Position numbers and translations under genes: made by a program. 64,000 bases of DNA, from the NCBI GenBank assembly GCA_963971535.1, contig OZ020594.1:115665127-115729126 (forward strand), in the 5' to 3' direction. Positions 22,060 to 32,949 of the stretch are shown one piece after another; the first letter of the stretch is position 1, and each line of letters begins with the position of its first letter. The notes beneath the pieces are model-generated. The model was not told where the DNA came from, searched no databases, and worked only from the letters and a program-made list of their open reading frames with translations. This stretch comes from Notolepis coatsorum (taxonomy: Eukaryota; Chordata; Actinopteri; Aulopiformes; Paralepididae).

Positions 22060-22932
22060 ATGGAGGGTGTAGATGTGGAAGAGCTAAAGAAGAGGCGTAC
22101 TGCAGCGCAGACAGCTTTCACAAGGAGAGCCAACCAGGTAGCTGACAATGTTGACACCACATCGCCAGCGGAGCTGGTCAACGACAACAAAGCTCTTCAA
22201 GTAGAGTTTGCTAAGCTCGTTGACACGACGGGAGCCTATGTTGGAGCATTGGAGGAGGCCGACGGAGCCGCACATGCTACCGTGATAGCTGACGCCACAG
22301 CAAAGAAAGACGCGAGCAAGCAGAGGAAAGCGGCACTGGAGGAGAAGATCTTCTCGGAGGTATGGTCCCGCTTCGTTCAGCCAGAGTTAGGCCCCCTTGA
22401 AGTGGAGTTCAAGGAGGCCTTGGAAGAGACAAAGAGACTCGGCACCCAATGGGCACCCAAAGACAAAAGAGCGTTGGAGGGGAACAAATTGGAGAGGAGA
22501 CTCAACGCCTTCGAACAGATGGTGAGAGAGTGGAGATACTTTCTTCCAACTCCCAACATAGCTGAATTGGGGAAGCGGTACAGGCACCTAGACGAGGAAA
22601 GAGCAGCACTAATGGACAGGTGGTCGACCCTCCTAGAGCCTGGAGGAAAGGGCGGCGTTGAGCTGGACGACGAGGATGAAGAGGAGGAAAAGGTACACGA
22701 CGTTGAAAGGGATGGCGACGTGACCAGCCAACCTGGCGTCGCCAGGGACGCTCCTCAACATGAACTGAAGCTGACCCCTCCCCGTCCGCCGACGATAAAG
22801 GTGCGGTCGCTCATGCCCATTCACCTCCCCAGTGTAACAGCGGTCAAGCAGAGGGCGCTTATGGAAGCCCTCCCTTGCCTCCCGGCAGCCATGAGGAGGC
22901 CTCCAACGCCGTCCATCTCCAGTATGGAGTAG
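22060..22932 (+). CDS. Gag N-terminal region of the BEL-like element
   Basis: The frame is open from at least 22000, but the first in-frame ATG is at 22060 (MEGVDVEELKKRR), taken here as start; a non-ATG start upstream cannot be excluded. The product is about 290 residues, highly charged and mostly helical in character, with an acidic DDEDEEEEK stretch near its end. There is no enzymatic motif. It lies directly upstream of the conserved BEL/Pao Gag core, which continues in the -1 frame from about 22875, so a single indel or a programmed frameshift separates them. Function as a structural Gag N-terminus is inferred from position. Confidence 0.6.
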   Translation: MEGVDVEELKKRRTAAQTAFTRRANQVADNVDTTSPAELVNDNKALQVEFAKLVDTTGAYVGALEEADGAAHATVIADATAKKDASKQRKAALEEKIFSEVWSRFVQPELGPLEVEFKEALEETKRLGTQWAPKDKRALEGNKLERRLNAFEQMVREWRYFLPTPNIAELGKRYRHLDEERAALMDRWSTLLEPGGKGGVELDDEDEEEEKVHDVERDGDVTSQPGVARDAPQHELKLTPPRPPTIKVRSLMPIHLPSVTAVKQRALMEALPCLPAAMRRPPTPSISSME

Positions 22933-25145
22933 GGACCGCAGGAAGTGGGCCTCTCCATCATGTTGGAAGGCAATCACCCCCACGGGTAAGACAACCCAGC
23001 AGGGAACCCCGTTTCAGTTTATCTGTCACCATCTATATTCATGCCAACCCCACTGACACGCCTCAGTCACGAGGTGACCGTGCCACGCCACCAGGTGATG
23101 AGGGCGCAACGCAGAAAGGTCTCGCTCACCACAGAGACCACCAGGGGGCCCGACATAGGATCAAGCTCGCCGCCATCAATCTACCCAAATTCTGTGGGGA
23201 CAGAAGGACCTATTGGTGCTGGCGGGATAACTGGGAGGACCTCCAGGCGCTGGCAGAACCCTCAGGTTTACCAGTGTGTAAACTGTATCACCTACTGGAC
23301 AGTGTGGAAGAGCCAGTGAGGAAGAAGCTTGGGCTGGATCTCTGCAGAACCGCGGATGACATCTTCAGGCTCCTAGACAACCGCTTTGGGGACAGGAGCG
23401 TGACCGCAAGCCTGATCCTCAAGGACCTGGAAGAAGTGCCTGCAGTGCGAAGCAGCCAGTCTAGGCCGATGATAGACCTGGTCCAGGCAGTGGAAACCGC
23501 ACTGTATGACCTGAAGGACCTTGGAATGGAGGATGTTATCAAGAACCACTTAACTGTCGCCGCCATAGAGAGGAAGCTGCCTATAGGCATGAGAGATAAG
23601 TGGATCTCCTACGAGCGTGACCCCGCAAATGGCGTCACACCCAGAAGCTACTTCGACAGGCTCTTGTCATTCCTGAAAGGACAGGAAAGGATCCTCGAGA
23701 GGCTAGCACAGCTGGAGATCAGAACCACCCACGCTGGCGATAGACCAACCCAGCGTGAGATGCTGAGCAACAGAGGTAGTGAAAGACAGTAATTTACCAG
23801 AACAACAGTGAGTGATGTCAGGAGGGAGTCCCAGAGGGACCCGTGCACCATGTGTGGAGACAAAGCACATGGAGGGAGACTTTACTTCTGCCCGGCCTTC
23901 AAGAAGGCTTCATTGATGGAGAAGAGAGCCCAGGTGAAAAAGGCAGGGATGTGTGCCAAATGTCTCGATTATCACGGGGTTGACAGCGGGTGCAGGGAGA
24001 GATTCTTCTGCCATGAGGAAGAGTGTGTGGAAGAGGACGGCCCTGTCGAGCATCATTTCCTCCTCTGCCCCAAGACGCAAGGGAGGTGTGAAGCAACCGA
24101 GGAGCCACGAGCTAGGAGAGGACCCCAAGGCCTGACAGAGAAGCAGGAGGAAGTCATCGCTGGGTTTGCGCTCCAAATGGAAGCATTCAAAAAGGCCTTC
24201 ACGAACAAAACGACCTCCAAAGTGTGCGCCAGCAAGAGCCTGTTGGACAAAAGCGGCATAAAAGAATACCCAGTCCTCATGATGCTCATGGATGTCACAA
24301 CAAGAGGAGGAGACTGTGTTGGAGCGTTGATGGACCTCGCCTCCAACACCAACTATATCACTCACAGAGCCGCCAAGAGACTCGGGCTGACCGGCGAGCC
24401 AATCACACTGGTCGTGTACGGTGTTGGGAAGATGGCAGTCAAAGTCGATACCAAGAGGTATGTGGTGGCAATCAAGGTATGGACCCCGAAGGGGACCTCA
24501 AGGTGCCATGAGATGCTCTGCTATGGCCTTGAGGACATTGCCAAGGTGGACCGAGTGGTGGACTCTGAGCAGCTGGAGCTGTTCTTCCCACGTGTCCAGC
24601 CAGGAGAACTGACCCGGCCCGAGACCATCGACCTGCTCATCAGCGCCTGGGAAGGTCGCTTAGTCCCACAAAGAGTGGGGAGAGTCGGCGATCTGGTGCT
24701 GTGGGACGGCCCGCTGGGCAAGACTGTGAGTGGTGCGCATCCAGACCTCTTTGAGGGGGTAGAGTTGATGGCACGCCAATCATTGACCCACTTCGCGCAC
24801 TCCATGGGGACGAAGGCCGTCGAAGTGAAGAAGCACCTCGCGGTAGACCTGACCGAGAGTGGCCGCCCGCCTGGAGCGAAGGAGCAACCAGCATCACTCC
24901 CTAACGACCATAGAATCTCACAGTCGGCACTCCTGAGAACGGAGAAAGCCTCAGGAGGGACCTCGCATGGCGTTGAGCCTACACCAGACAGGCCCGGTCT
25001 GGTCAAGGTGGGAGGCGTAATGCCACAGAAGCCAAACCAAAGACACTGGTCCAAAAACGCCCCAAGAGGGACCCCGAGTGGAAAGGAGCCTACACCAGGC
25101 AGACCCGGTCTGGTCAAGGTGGGAGGCGTAACGCCACAGAGGTGA
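22875..25145 (+). pseudogene. Gag core, zinc knuckles and protease-like domain
   Basis: Open except for a TAA at 23790-23792, after which the same frame continues. The first part holds a BEL/Pao Gag core of the DUF1759 type, with LPKFCGDRRTYWCWRDNWED and LLDNRFGDRSVTASLILKDL. After the TAA comes a cysteine-rich region (CTMCGDKAHGG, CAKCLDYHGVDSGC, CHEEEC), then a retropepsin-like fold of the DUF1758 kind: GALMDLASNTNYITHRAAKR, then VYGVGKMAV and LVLWDGPLGKTVSGAHPDLF. The presumed catalytic D is followed by LA, not SG or TG, so protease activity is uncertain. The C-terminus runs into repeats rich in PGRPGLVKVGG. RT should follow in an autonomous relative and does not. Confidence 0.8.
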
Positions 25146-25345
25146 GACCAAGGACACTCGTCCAAAAGCGCCTCGAGAGGGACCCCAAGTGGAAAGGAGC
25201 CTACACCAGGCAGACCCGGTCTGGTCAAGGTGGGAGGCACAACGCCACGGAGGCGAGACCAAAGACACTGGCCCAAAAGTACCTCAAGAGGGGCCTCAAG
25301 TGCAAGGAAGCCCACACCAGGCAGGCCCGGTCCTGCAAAATGGGA
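24945..25345 (+). repeat. Tandem array of ~117-bp units in place of pol
   Basis: Four diverged units carry CCTACACCAGGCAGACCCGG, TGGTCAAGGTGGGAGGC and AAGACACTGGTCCAAAA-like blocks. The first two units are read as the C-terminus of the Gag-protease frame; a TGA at about 25143 stops it. Confidence 0.8.
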
Positions 25346-25477
25346 TGCATTGACGGGCAAGGAACGCCAAAACACGTCCGATGAACTATGCCTGGCTGGG
25401 CAGGAAGGAGAAGCCCACAGGGCCAACCACGAGGGCGTTGCTGAAACCCTCTCACAATTGAGGAACAATGACTGAAT

Positions 25478-25780
25478 CAAGGACGTCGAAAGCCGCCTGT
25501 TTCTGGCGCAAAGAGAAGGACGTCGAAAGTCGCCTGTTTCTGGCACAAAGAAGGACGTCGAAAGTCGCCTGTTTTTGGCACAAAGAAGGACGTCGAAAGT
25601 CGCCTGTTTCTGGCACAAAGGACGTCGAAAGTCGCCTGTTTCTGGCACAAAGAAGGACGTCGAAAGTCGCCTGTTTCTGGCACAATTGAGGACGCTGAGG
25701 ATTGCCTGTTTCTGGTACGATTGAGGATGTCGTGGATTGCCTGTTTTTGGCACAACTGAGGACGTCGAATCGCCCGTTGC
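25478..25780 (+). repeat. ~35-bp minisatellite, about nine units
   Basis: Units contain AGGACGTCGAAAGTCGCCTG followed by TTTCTGGCACAAAGA; the last three are diverged and the final one truncated. The array sits between the coding end and the polypurine tract. It produces a long but meaningless ORF on the minus strand. Confidence 0.9.
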
Positions 25781-25954
25781 CGACATAACTTACGTAGTTT
25801 TCACGGACGCCGTTGAGCTACCACTGTAGATAGAACGAGAGTTGTATATTTTCTTTTGTTTCCCTTTAAATATAAGTAGATTTGTATGGGTAGAACAATT
25901 TGTATGGTTTGGGTAGTTTTCTGAGCCCTTACGGCCAGAATACTAGGTGGGAGG

Positions 25955-26678
25955 TGGAGAATTATCCAGCGCCTTTCCTACAGAGATATTATTATTATTA
26001 TCATTATTATAGGGGCACTTATTATACAAGTATTATTTATCATCTGGTGCCACCTAGTGGGCGTTTACTGTAACTGTAGGACGCCAGGGGACTGAGATGT
26101 GGACAGGTGAGACTGAATCAGCGTCTGTGTGACGCACTATTTAAGAGACACTCTTGACCATAGGCTGTAAGGTGAAAAGCCCTGTGGGCGAACTCGGACT
26201 GGCAACGGTACGTTGCATTGTATGCGCCGTTAATATCCACATTTATCCTTTGATTCATATATCTAGTTACTAATTGATGCCGTTTATTTCCTTTCCTTTG
26301 TATAGGTAAATAATCTGACTACTGACCGATGCTAAATGCTACTGACTGTATCGACTCTGCTGGCTAAGTGCTACTACTACTGGCTAAGTGCTACTACTAC
26401 TGGCTAAATGCTACTACTGCTGGCTAACTGCTAAACAAGTACTACTATCTACAGACTTAAGCTGCTACCAGCTAACCGCTTGCTTGATTGACCACCTGGT
26501 GATGATGGCATGACAGTTATCCAAATAACGGAATGTTTGGACATGGAGTCCCAATAAATGAACATTCTTGCAAAGTCCGAATTGTTTCTTTTGGTTCAAT
26601 TTATAAGTCGTTCGCCTACACCCTTCCAATGGGGACATTTAGTTGACTCATTGACTGAGACCGCTAGATAATTGGACA
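25955..26678 (+). repeat. 3' LTR of the Gag-only BEL-like element
   Basis: Same 724-bp length as the 5' copy, with scattered substitutions (for example GACCCACTA versus GACGCACTA). The AATAAA at about 26553-26560 could serve polyadenylation. Confidence 0.9.
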
Positions 26679-26683
26679 AACAT

Positions 26684-27011
26684 GGTTCGTTAATCAATAT
26701 GTCCACCAATGATCTGCTTGTGTTCCGACATGGGCTCAGTTTGGGTATTACGTGGTTTTATTACTTGGGTGCTGGGAGGGTAAACTCTGCGTTCGCACAT
26801 ACAGCCCCTCCAATTAATCTGCAGATTGTCAGGAGTCCAGTGCCGGTGTGAACGGAGCTTCAGTGTGTTTTCGGGGGACAGGCATGCTGTTGATTTGTTC
26901 CCCAATTTTCTGTGTGTGTCTGTGTGTGTGTGAGTGATTGGGAGAGAAACGGAGAGGAACTTGATTCGATGTACGCTTTGCTATTATTTCACCTGCCATG
27001 ATGACGTTGAT
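26684..27011. other. Stretch without a gene
   Basis: Flank of the LTR element. A short (TG)n run is present near 26910-26932. No coding evidence. Confidence 0.4.
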
Positions 27012-27158
27012 ATAAATATTTATTTAAAATATTTCTTATTATACTCAACATCGTGTGAATTAGGGCAACCTTAACCTTTTCTATTTAAAATAAAGCTTTG
27101 AAATTAAATGAATTAGGATCAGTGGTATTCAATACTGAGTGAAATAAGCAAAAAACAA
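27012..27158. repeat. Duplicate of 13721-13877; approximate empty site
   Basis: Matches the sequence left of the large inverted-repeat element and continues without interruption into AGATTTTACAT, which lies at the right border of that element (19660-19669). Confidence 0.7.
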
Positions 27159-28189
27159 GATTTTACATGCAGCATGTGTGAAAGGGTCTTTAGTGTGTTT
27201 ACATTGCATACTGTATTTTGTCATAGCCTGCACCCTCATGCATTATAAGACCAGTGTTTGTGAAGTGTTGGTGTTGTGCGTTATTGATTGTTTTAAGCAA
27301 TCGGAGAGAGAGAGGCTTTGATGTGCCCTTTATTTTTGGTTGAGCACCAAGGTTGAGATGTGAAACATTGGAAAAGCATATTACTGTTCCACTGGCTTTC
27401 CTGTTGATATAATTATCAAATATCTACATATAGCAACCATTGTGTTGCACATAGCAACATAGAGAACGTATTGTATTGTGGTTGAAATCTAGTAATTCAT
27501 GCATGAAAATGTTCTTTTATTTTCAGAGAATCTCTTAGTTACATCAAGATTGTGCCATGAAGGCAGTGTTATGTTTATATGTGATGTTTTTACAATGATG
27601 TCTGCATATATAGATTGATAGTGCAGAGTGGATTATATTGGAGCACATAATCCTATCAAAGTAACTCTGAATTAACATGTTCATGCATTCAAGATATATC
27701 TCTTCATTTTTCACATTATTTTCATAGTGAATAATAGACATTAAACAGTAAATATACATTTGTATTCATTTTATTCTCGTCATTGTGCAGTCGTAGGTAC
27801 TAATCTTGTAGTTCCACTTAGATGGAAAGACATGCAGGACACAACTGCTATAGAAAAGATTGTATTATGTGATTGAATGGAATAAACTTCTTGATTTAAA
27901 ACAATACAGCACTTTGGCAGAACATTTTCAATCTTTAGGAATCAAATGTATTGCAGTTCACAAAGAGTCACCATCAATATTGTCTGCTCTGGGAGTGGAG
28001 ACCACTACTCACCACCACTAACTTGTGTTTCAGAAACCTTGATTAAATATGCTGATACTAACGCATATGTGAAAAAGTAGAGCTAGGTACTAATATTTAA
28101 TTGTGTGCCCAGGTAAACGAGAAGCCATTCTTCCTGTTTTCAATTATCAATATTGAGATCTGGGGGAAAGCCCAATGCCAGTGATGTAT
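27159..28189. other. AT-rich stretch without a gene
   Basis: No ORF longer than about 70 codons and no RNA gene seen on either strand; no repeat recognised. Confidence 0.45.
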
Positions 28190-30049
28190 CCAGGCCCTAT
28201 TCCCCGTACCTGGTTCAACTAAGTCGATCAAAAGTCCCATTATCCAGATTCAATTAACCCGATGTTTGAATCCGGGCTTTCCTTGTTCCTCGAACGCTGA
28301 TTCTGTCTCGTTCATTTGAACCAGACTTGATACTCAGGATCATTGCGCGCGGCCGCCTCACATGAAAAGAGAGCAGGTGTCGATCGCAGAAATCCTGATT
28401 TTCTAACGCCATTGATTGATTGATTGATTTAAAACTTTATTAACCGATTGCGGAATGGGTACAATACAGTACGGCTCAATAGCCTCGCCGACAAGTTAAA
28501 TGCATAATCTATATAAAAAAAAAAGGCACATTTTAAGACAGTCCCTCATTACCCCAATCAATCAGATTATATTTATTTAAATGTGCCTGCTGGCAGTAGG
28601 CTTAATGGAATGAATAATCGAATGAGATCTTGCTAGCGAAAATAATTATTTCAACTCTTTCAGAATAAGTATACAAAAACAAGCCCAAAGATAAAGAGTA
28701 TATCTAATTGATACGAATTAATAGTATGAGGATATCTGTACTGTATGTGCTTAGGTATCATGTAATATAATAAATACATCATTCCTAAAGTTTTCAGGCC
28801 ACGACCCCCGAAATAACGGTGTCAGAGAGCCACGACCCCCACTATTATATAGAGGTGGTTGAAACATGCAAACGTTCACACGCACACATATGCATTGGAG
28901 GCTTTTAACATGCACAATAACTACACAAAATAACACAATAATCAAACAACCATAAAATGAATACATATGCGTGTTTCATTTAGAAGGCTATAATGTTCAA
29001 CTCACCTAATGAGATGGATGGGCATAGTCTGGGTTTAATTTTGGAGACAGCGACTCGCAGATCATCCTCCACATTCATTCAGACGTGATCTGTACTTATT
29101 TTTTATATAAGTCAGTGCAGATAATGTTTTTTTTGAATAGGTAGGTATAGCTGTGCGTATTCCCCCTCAATTCATATCTAGTCGGCATCAGAGGTGGGCA
29201 GCGAGCTGGGACGCATTCTCCATCAGAAACAAGCGCGCCTCATCCCGCAGCTCAAACAGGTGTCGTGCAGTATGTAGGAAATCCATGGGCTGAATATGAT
29301 TTATTATCTATTCAATAATAGGTCTATTATTTTACATTACAAAAGCATTTCTTTTACCATTTTAATGTATTTTAATTCTTTTTAATTATAGGCCTATTTC
29401 ACACATTCTATGAAATCAATACATTCTGGAAATCTCGCGAAAACATTATTCAGAATGGTATAATGGGATCAAAGAGCACCTATGGGAGGCTGCAATTCGA
29501 AACTGGCCCCCGTAAATGTCCAAACACCCCCTCCCACCCACCCACCCCCTCCCAATTTCCTCCCCCTCGTATATATATTTTCTGTTAGGATCTCTGTTTA
29601 ACAAATGTAACAGTACTGTATATCTGTATGTCATAAATGTCATGATATATATCTGTATGTCATGTATGTCATAAATGTCATTATGAATTGAAAATGGGGG
29701 ACCCTGATGTAAACAAGACGAAAGTCTTTCTCTGGTATGCATCCCCTTAACAATTGTGTGTATTGAGCTGTACTGTATTGTACCCATTCTGCAATCTGTT
29801 AATAAAGTTTCCAATCAATCAATCAATCTCTGAGGAAGGGAGCTGCCATTTTGTTCCGAGGGAGTGGCCAGCTTATATCCAGCTAGCTCAACTAAACCCT
29901 GCTCCGGAGCAGGTTTAAACTTTTCGATCTGTTGCCATAGCGACTTAGAAAATCCGACGCCGGGGAACGGAAATGTCTGGCTTAAGTCAAGCTATGCTGA
30001 AAATTATCCGGCTAACTCAGTTAGCCAGGTACGGGGAATAGGGCCCTGG
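28190..30049. mobile_element. DNA element with CCAGGGCCCTATTCC inverted termini
   Basis: The left end CCAGGCCCTATTCCCCGTAC at 28190 recurs inverted at 30049 (GTACGGGGAATAGGGCCCTG). It is extended by CCTGG-T-AACT-AGT similarity. No transposase frame is present and I could not find a clear target duplication. Inside, a second inverted pair consists of LINE-tail sequence: 28412-28481 with (TGAT)n and 29694-29828 with (ATCA)n. Confidence 0.55.
29694..29828 (+). repeat. LINE-type 3' tail with (ATCA)n
   Basis: GGGGGACCCTGATGTAAACA begins the block, which ends TGTTAATAAAGTTTCCAATC followed by an (AATC)n run. The same block occurs at 16384-16530 on the other strand, and its last ~70 bases occur inverted at 28412-28481. 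Confidence 0.6.
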
Positions 30050-30640
30050 AGGTCATATTCCACGTGGAGTGAACTCCTATTGAGCGGAGCATGTAACTCC
30101 TTACTTTTATAAATAATAAAGTACCTTGGACCTAATGAGGAACTAAATGTTAACAAAGTATATAGAACAAATATTCACTCGATAGTTTTTGAATTAGAGG
30201 TAAACGGATGGATAGGTCTTTACTGAATGTGTCATTAGGAAGTGAAGTAGAAGCCATTCTGGAAGGATTTCAGGTCATCAGGTCTGAGATTTGAGTAACG
30301 ATAATCAATAGTTTAACATCAAATTTCTCAATAGGTGCTTAATCATGATTATTGTGCCCTCTAAAGTAAATGTTACTGTATTTATAAAGGACCTTTCAAT
30401 AGAGTTAAGTAACAAAGAAACTCAAATAAAAACAGGATTTTACACGTTAAGAAAATGCCTGCAGGTTGTTTTAAAAATGAAATCAAACTTTATTTGTATA
30501 GCTCCTTTTGTGCAATATTAAAATAGAAGGTGCTTAATGAAGAAGTCATATAAAATAAATGCAACACAGTAATTGAAATAGGAATAAAACAATAAATAAC
30601 AATAGTGGTAATGAAATAATTAATTAGATAAGAGCTAATA
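30050..30640. other. Stretch without a gene
   Basis: AT-rich sequence. Near 30475-30540, AAATCAAACTTTATTTGTAT with GGTGCTTAATG resembles the tail of a LINE or SINE, but the match is short. Confidence 0.35.
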
Positions 30641-31249
30641 AAATAGCATGGTGAGACAGAGACTCTGTGACCGCTATCAGGGCCGTCTCTGTGGAGTGAC
30701 CAGTCCTGAAGCCTGACTGATTAGGGTCTAGGACAGGGGTGGGCAATTATTTTTCCCGGGGGGCCGAATGAGCAACTGAAAATATGTTGGAGGGCCGGGC
30801 CAAAATTCCAAACTCAATTATGCATAATATACATTTTATTTCTATATAAAAAGCAGTAAATGGCATTGTTTTGACCCCTGGTAAGAGTATGTTATTATTT
30901 GGCAATTAAAAGGTGAGGTTAGCTTTCAAAAATATCATTTATTCAAATAGAATTTATTTCCAAAATGATGCACAAAATGTGAAACATTAATAACAAAGGG
31001 CATGTATGAAAAAGTGCTATACAAATAAAGTTATTATTTTGAGTTTCATATACTATTGAAACAAGGATTTTCTTAGCTTTCTAAAGACATCACATCATCT
31101 TATAGCCAAAATAAACAAGACATAAAGTGTCCCAGTAGCCTTTTTTTACTCTACATGCCTATATTAAACATTTAATGTTTTCAGAACTGTGCAAAAAAAA
31201 GAAAAAAAAAAGATCAAGTGTCCCATTTCACTTGTTATATTTCCACATT

Positions 31250-31964
31250 TTAGTGTTCTTCAGCTCTTTTTTTTTCATTCAGTGTGATAAATCCAGTCTG
31301 TTGAGCTTTAACAAGTCCATCAAAGTCAGGTTGCATGTCTGAGGTGGAGATGCGAAGCACAGCTGCCAGATGTTCATCAGTGAGAGAGGATCTGTACCTG
31401 GACTTGGTAAACGTCATGACTGAGAATGTCTGTTCACATATAGGTGGATCCAAAGAGAACCAACATCTTCTGAGCATGTCTCCTCATGTTTGGAAAGTTC
31501 TCCTCCTTGAGAGCAGAGTAGAACTCTAGCAGTGATGCTGACTTAAAGTGCTCTTTCATTAGTGAATCAGACTGCAGGTCAATGAGTTCAAGCTGAACAT
31601 CAGTGGGTGCACTATCAACACTGCAGGTAAAGGGAGAGGAAACCAGCTGCATTTCATCCTCAACCTTTTTGAAATCTTGAAAACGCCTTGAAAATTCATC
31701 ATGCAGTGCTCCCAACATGGATGAGTACCTGTGCCGGTGATCAGCTGATTGTTTGACTTCTTTCAGGGTTTTCATGTGTTTGAGATTGTTGCTGCCTAGT
31801 TGCCTTGAAATTAATTGCAAATTTGTCATGAAGGCTTTCACATGGCTATGCATTTCATGAGCAAAAATGCCCTTGCCCTGCAGTTGTGTGTTCAGTAGGG
31901 ATGGGTACCGTTCACATTTGAACCAATACGGTACCGGTACCTGTGAATCGATACCGGTACCCAA
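31250..31964 (-). pseudogene. hAT transposase, C-terminal half
   Basis: Two overlapping minus frames (31434-31964 and 31250-31477) give continuous similarity to the C-terminal half of Charlie-type hAT transposases, of the sort domesticated in GTF2IRD2 and ZBED genes. Recognisable are HEMHSHVKAFMTNLQLISRQ, FPNMRRHAQKMLVLFGSTY and then, after a frameshift near 31440, CEQTFSVMTFTKSRYRSSLT, which forms the hAT dimerisation region. The first ~15 codons of the longer frame come from the nested hAT-end fragment and do not belong to it. The N-terminal half with the BED finger and first catalytic residues is deleted. The protein would be inactive. Confidence 0.82.
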
Positions 31965-31975
31965 CGGTACCTTTT
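31893..31975. mobile_element. Fragment of another hAT-like end
   Basis: TAGGGATGGGTACCG followed by palindromic GGTACCGGTACC-type repeats is a common terminal layout of vertebrate hAT MITEs. Only one end is seen, nested inside the hAT element at 30734. Confidence 0.5.
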
Positions 31976-32420
31976 TTCTGTACTTTAGTCTCTAAAAATG
32001 TAATCTACCTACCTCAGTTGTGAAAAAAGAAATCCAAATTTCAAATAACCACACTTTAGACCGTTTTCGGCTTGCCCCGACTGCTTTGTTGTTGAATCAA
32101 GTCAAATCCTAGGTAAGCGTATATTGTGCGTGTGAATGTTGACATGAAAATAAAAAAGTTAAATAAAAATATTATCATGTAATCTTTCGCAGGCCGGTCA
32201 GAATCATACGGCCCGTACAATGCCCAGGTCTGGTCTAGGAGGTCATTCTGTAAGAGATAATCGGAAAGTTTGTTGGATACAGCACGTTCAAGTGATTTAG
32301 AAAGGAAGGACAGAAGAGAGACAGGATGATAGTCTATGATGGTGGGGTTCATGGTTGTTGTTTTTATGAGTGGTGTGACTCTGGCTTGTTTCAGGGAGGT
32401 GGGAACCAGACCGTTCCAAA

Positions 32421-32940
32421 GTAGTGCCAGACCGAATCACCCACATCATTAGTTTAACCATTTATTATAATGCAAAATAAATGTCAATGGTAATAGTTAT
32501 TCTTGGTGAGGCGGTTCTACTCTTAGGGGTGCTCCCTGCTGCAAGAGTAGACCTTTAGGCCGTGGTGGGACATCTTAAATCCAAATGAAAACCTATAGCG
32601 AGCTGAAAGGTCCCACTCTCTATCCGTCCTCATCATAACTGTATGGCTGAACACGGCTCTTCTGTTCAATGTTGACACCCTGGCCCTCCAGATGTGTTCT
32701 GCACATTTACCACTAGAGGGCAGAATGTATTGAACCTGAATTTACATTATATACTTTTTTTATCCAGCAGAGGGCAGTACACTAACTCACCCACTCACAA
32801 ACCGTGTCGGGCTGGAACAACCAACCAGGTAACAGCTGCTTTACAGTTTTAATGGACAGATCTGCTGTTGCAGGGATTTACCAGAACAACGGTGTGTGCT
32901 GCTGCTGTGAACGACATGTTCTTAAGAAGCTCCTTCCTGC
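32421..32940. other. Stretch without a gene
   Basis: Nothing coding was recognised in this interval on either strand. Confidence 0.4.
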
Positions 32941-32949
32941 AGGAGACAA

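Larger units (their letters stand above)
20156..26678 (+). mobile_element. Non-autonomous BEL/Pao-like LTR element with Gag and protease only
   Basis: Two 724-bp LTRs (20156-20879 and 25955-26678) flank 5.1 kb; AACAT borders both sides (20151-20155 and 26679-26683). A purine-rich tract (TAGGTGGGAGG) precedes the 3' LTR. The interior has a repeat-rich leader, a Gag and protease-like coding region (about 22000-25145), then two tandem-repeat arrays. RT, RNase H and integrase are absent in all frames. By eye the LTRs differ at about ten positions in 724, so the copy is fairly young. It would need enzymes from a relative. Confidence 0.88.
30734..32232 (-). mobile_element. hAT element, internally deleted
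   Basis: The left end CAGGGGTGGGCAATTATT and right end (ending GCCCAGGTCTG) are typical hAT terminal repeats (CAG-GGGC- on both strands), with GTCTAGGA on both sides (30726-30733 and 32233-32240). It retains the 3' half of a transposase on the minus strand (31250-31964). A piece of a different hAT-like end is lodged inside at about 31893-31975. Confidence 0.9.
30641..32420 (-). pseudogene. Non-LTR (LINE) RT fragment split by an hAT insertion
   Basis: On the minus strand, 32420 to 32241 reads through LKQARVTPLIKTTTMNPTII and YHPVSLLSFLSKSLERAVSN, the start of a LINE RT domain. The reading then meets the hAT element at 32232. Below 30733 it resumes with PNQSGFRTGHSTETAL, the next conserved RT block. 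The GTCTAGGA target duplication lies at both junctions, so the original LINE reading is continuous across the insertion site. Only about 85 codons survive and both LINE ends are missing. The RT resembles the L2/Jockey-like group common in fish; the exact clade is not certain. Confidence 0.8.

Noticed and set aside
24521..25786. 421-codon minus-strand ORF across the Gag-only BEL-like element
   Set aside because: It is antisense to the clear Gag-protease frame and to two tandem arrays; the repeated residues mirror the array units and no domain is recognisable.
28795..29290. GCCACGACCCCCGAAATAACG region as an hAT end
   Set aside because: The wording resembles some hAT 3' regions, but I could find no matching second end, no target duplication and no transposase frame.
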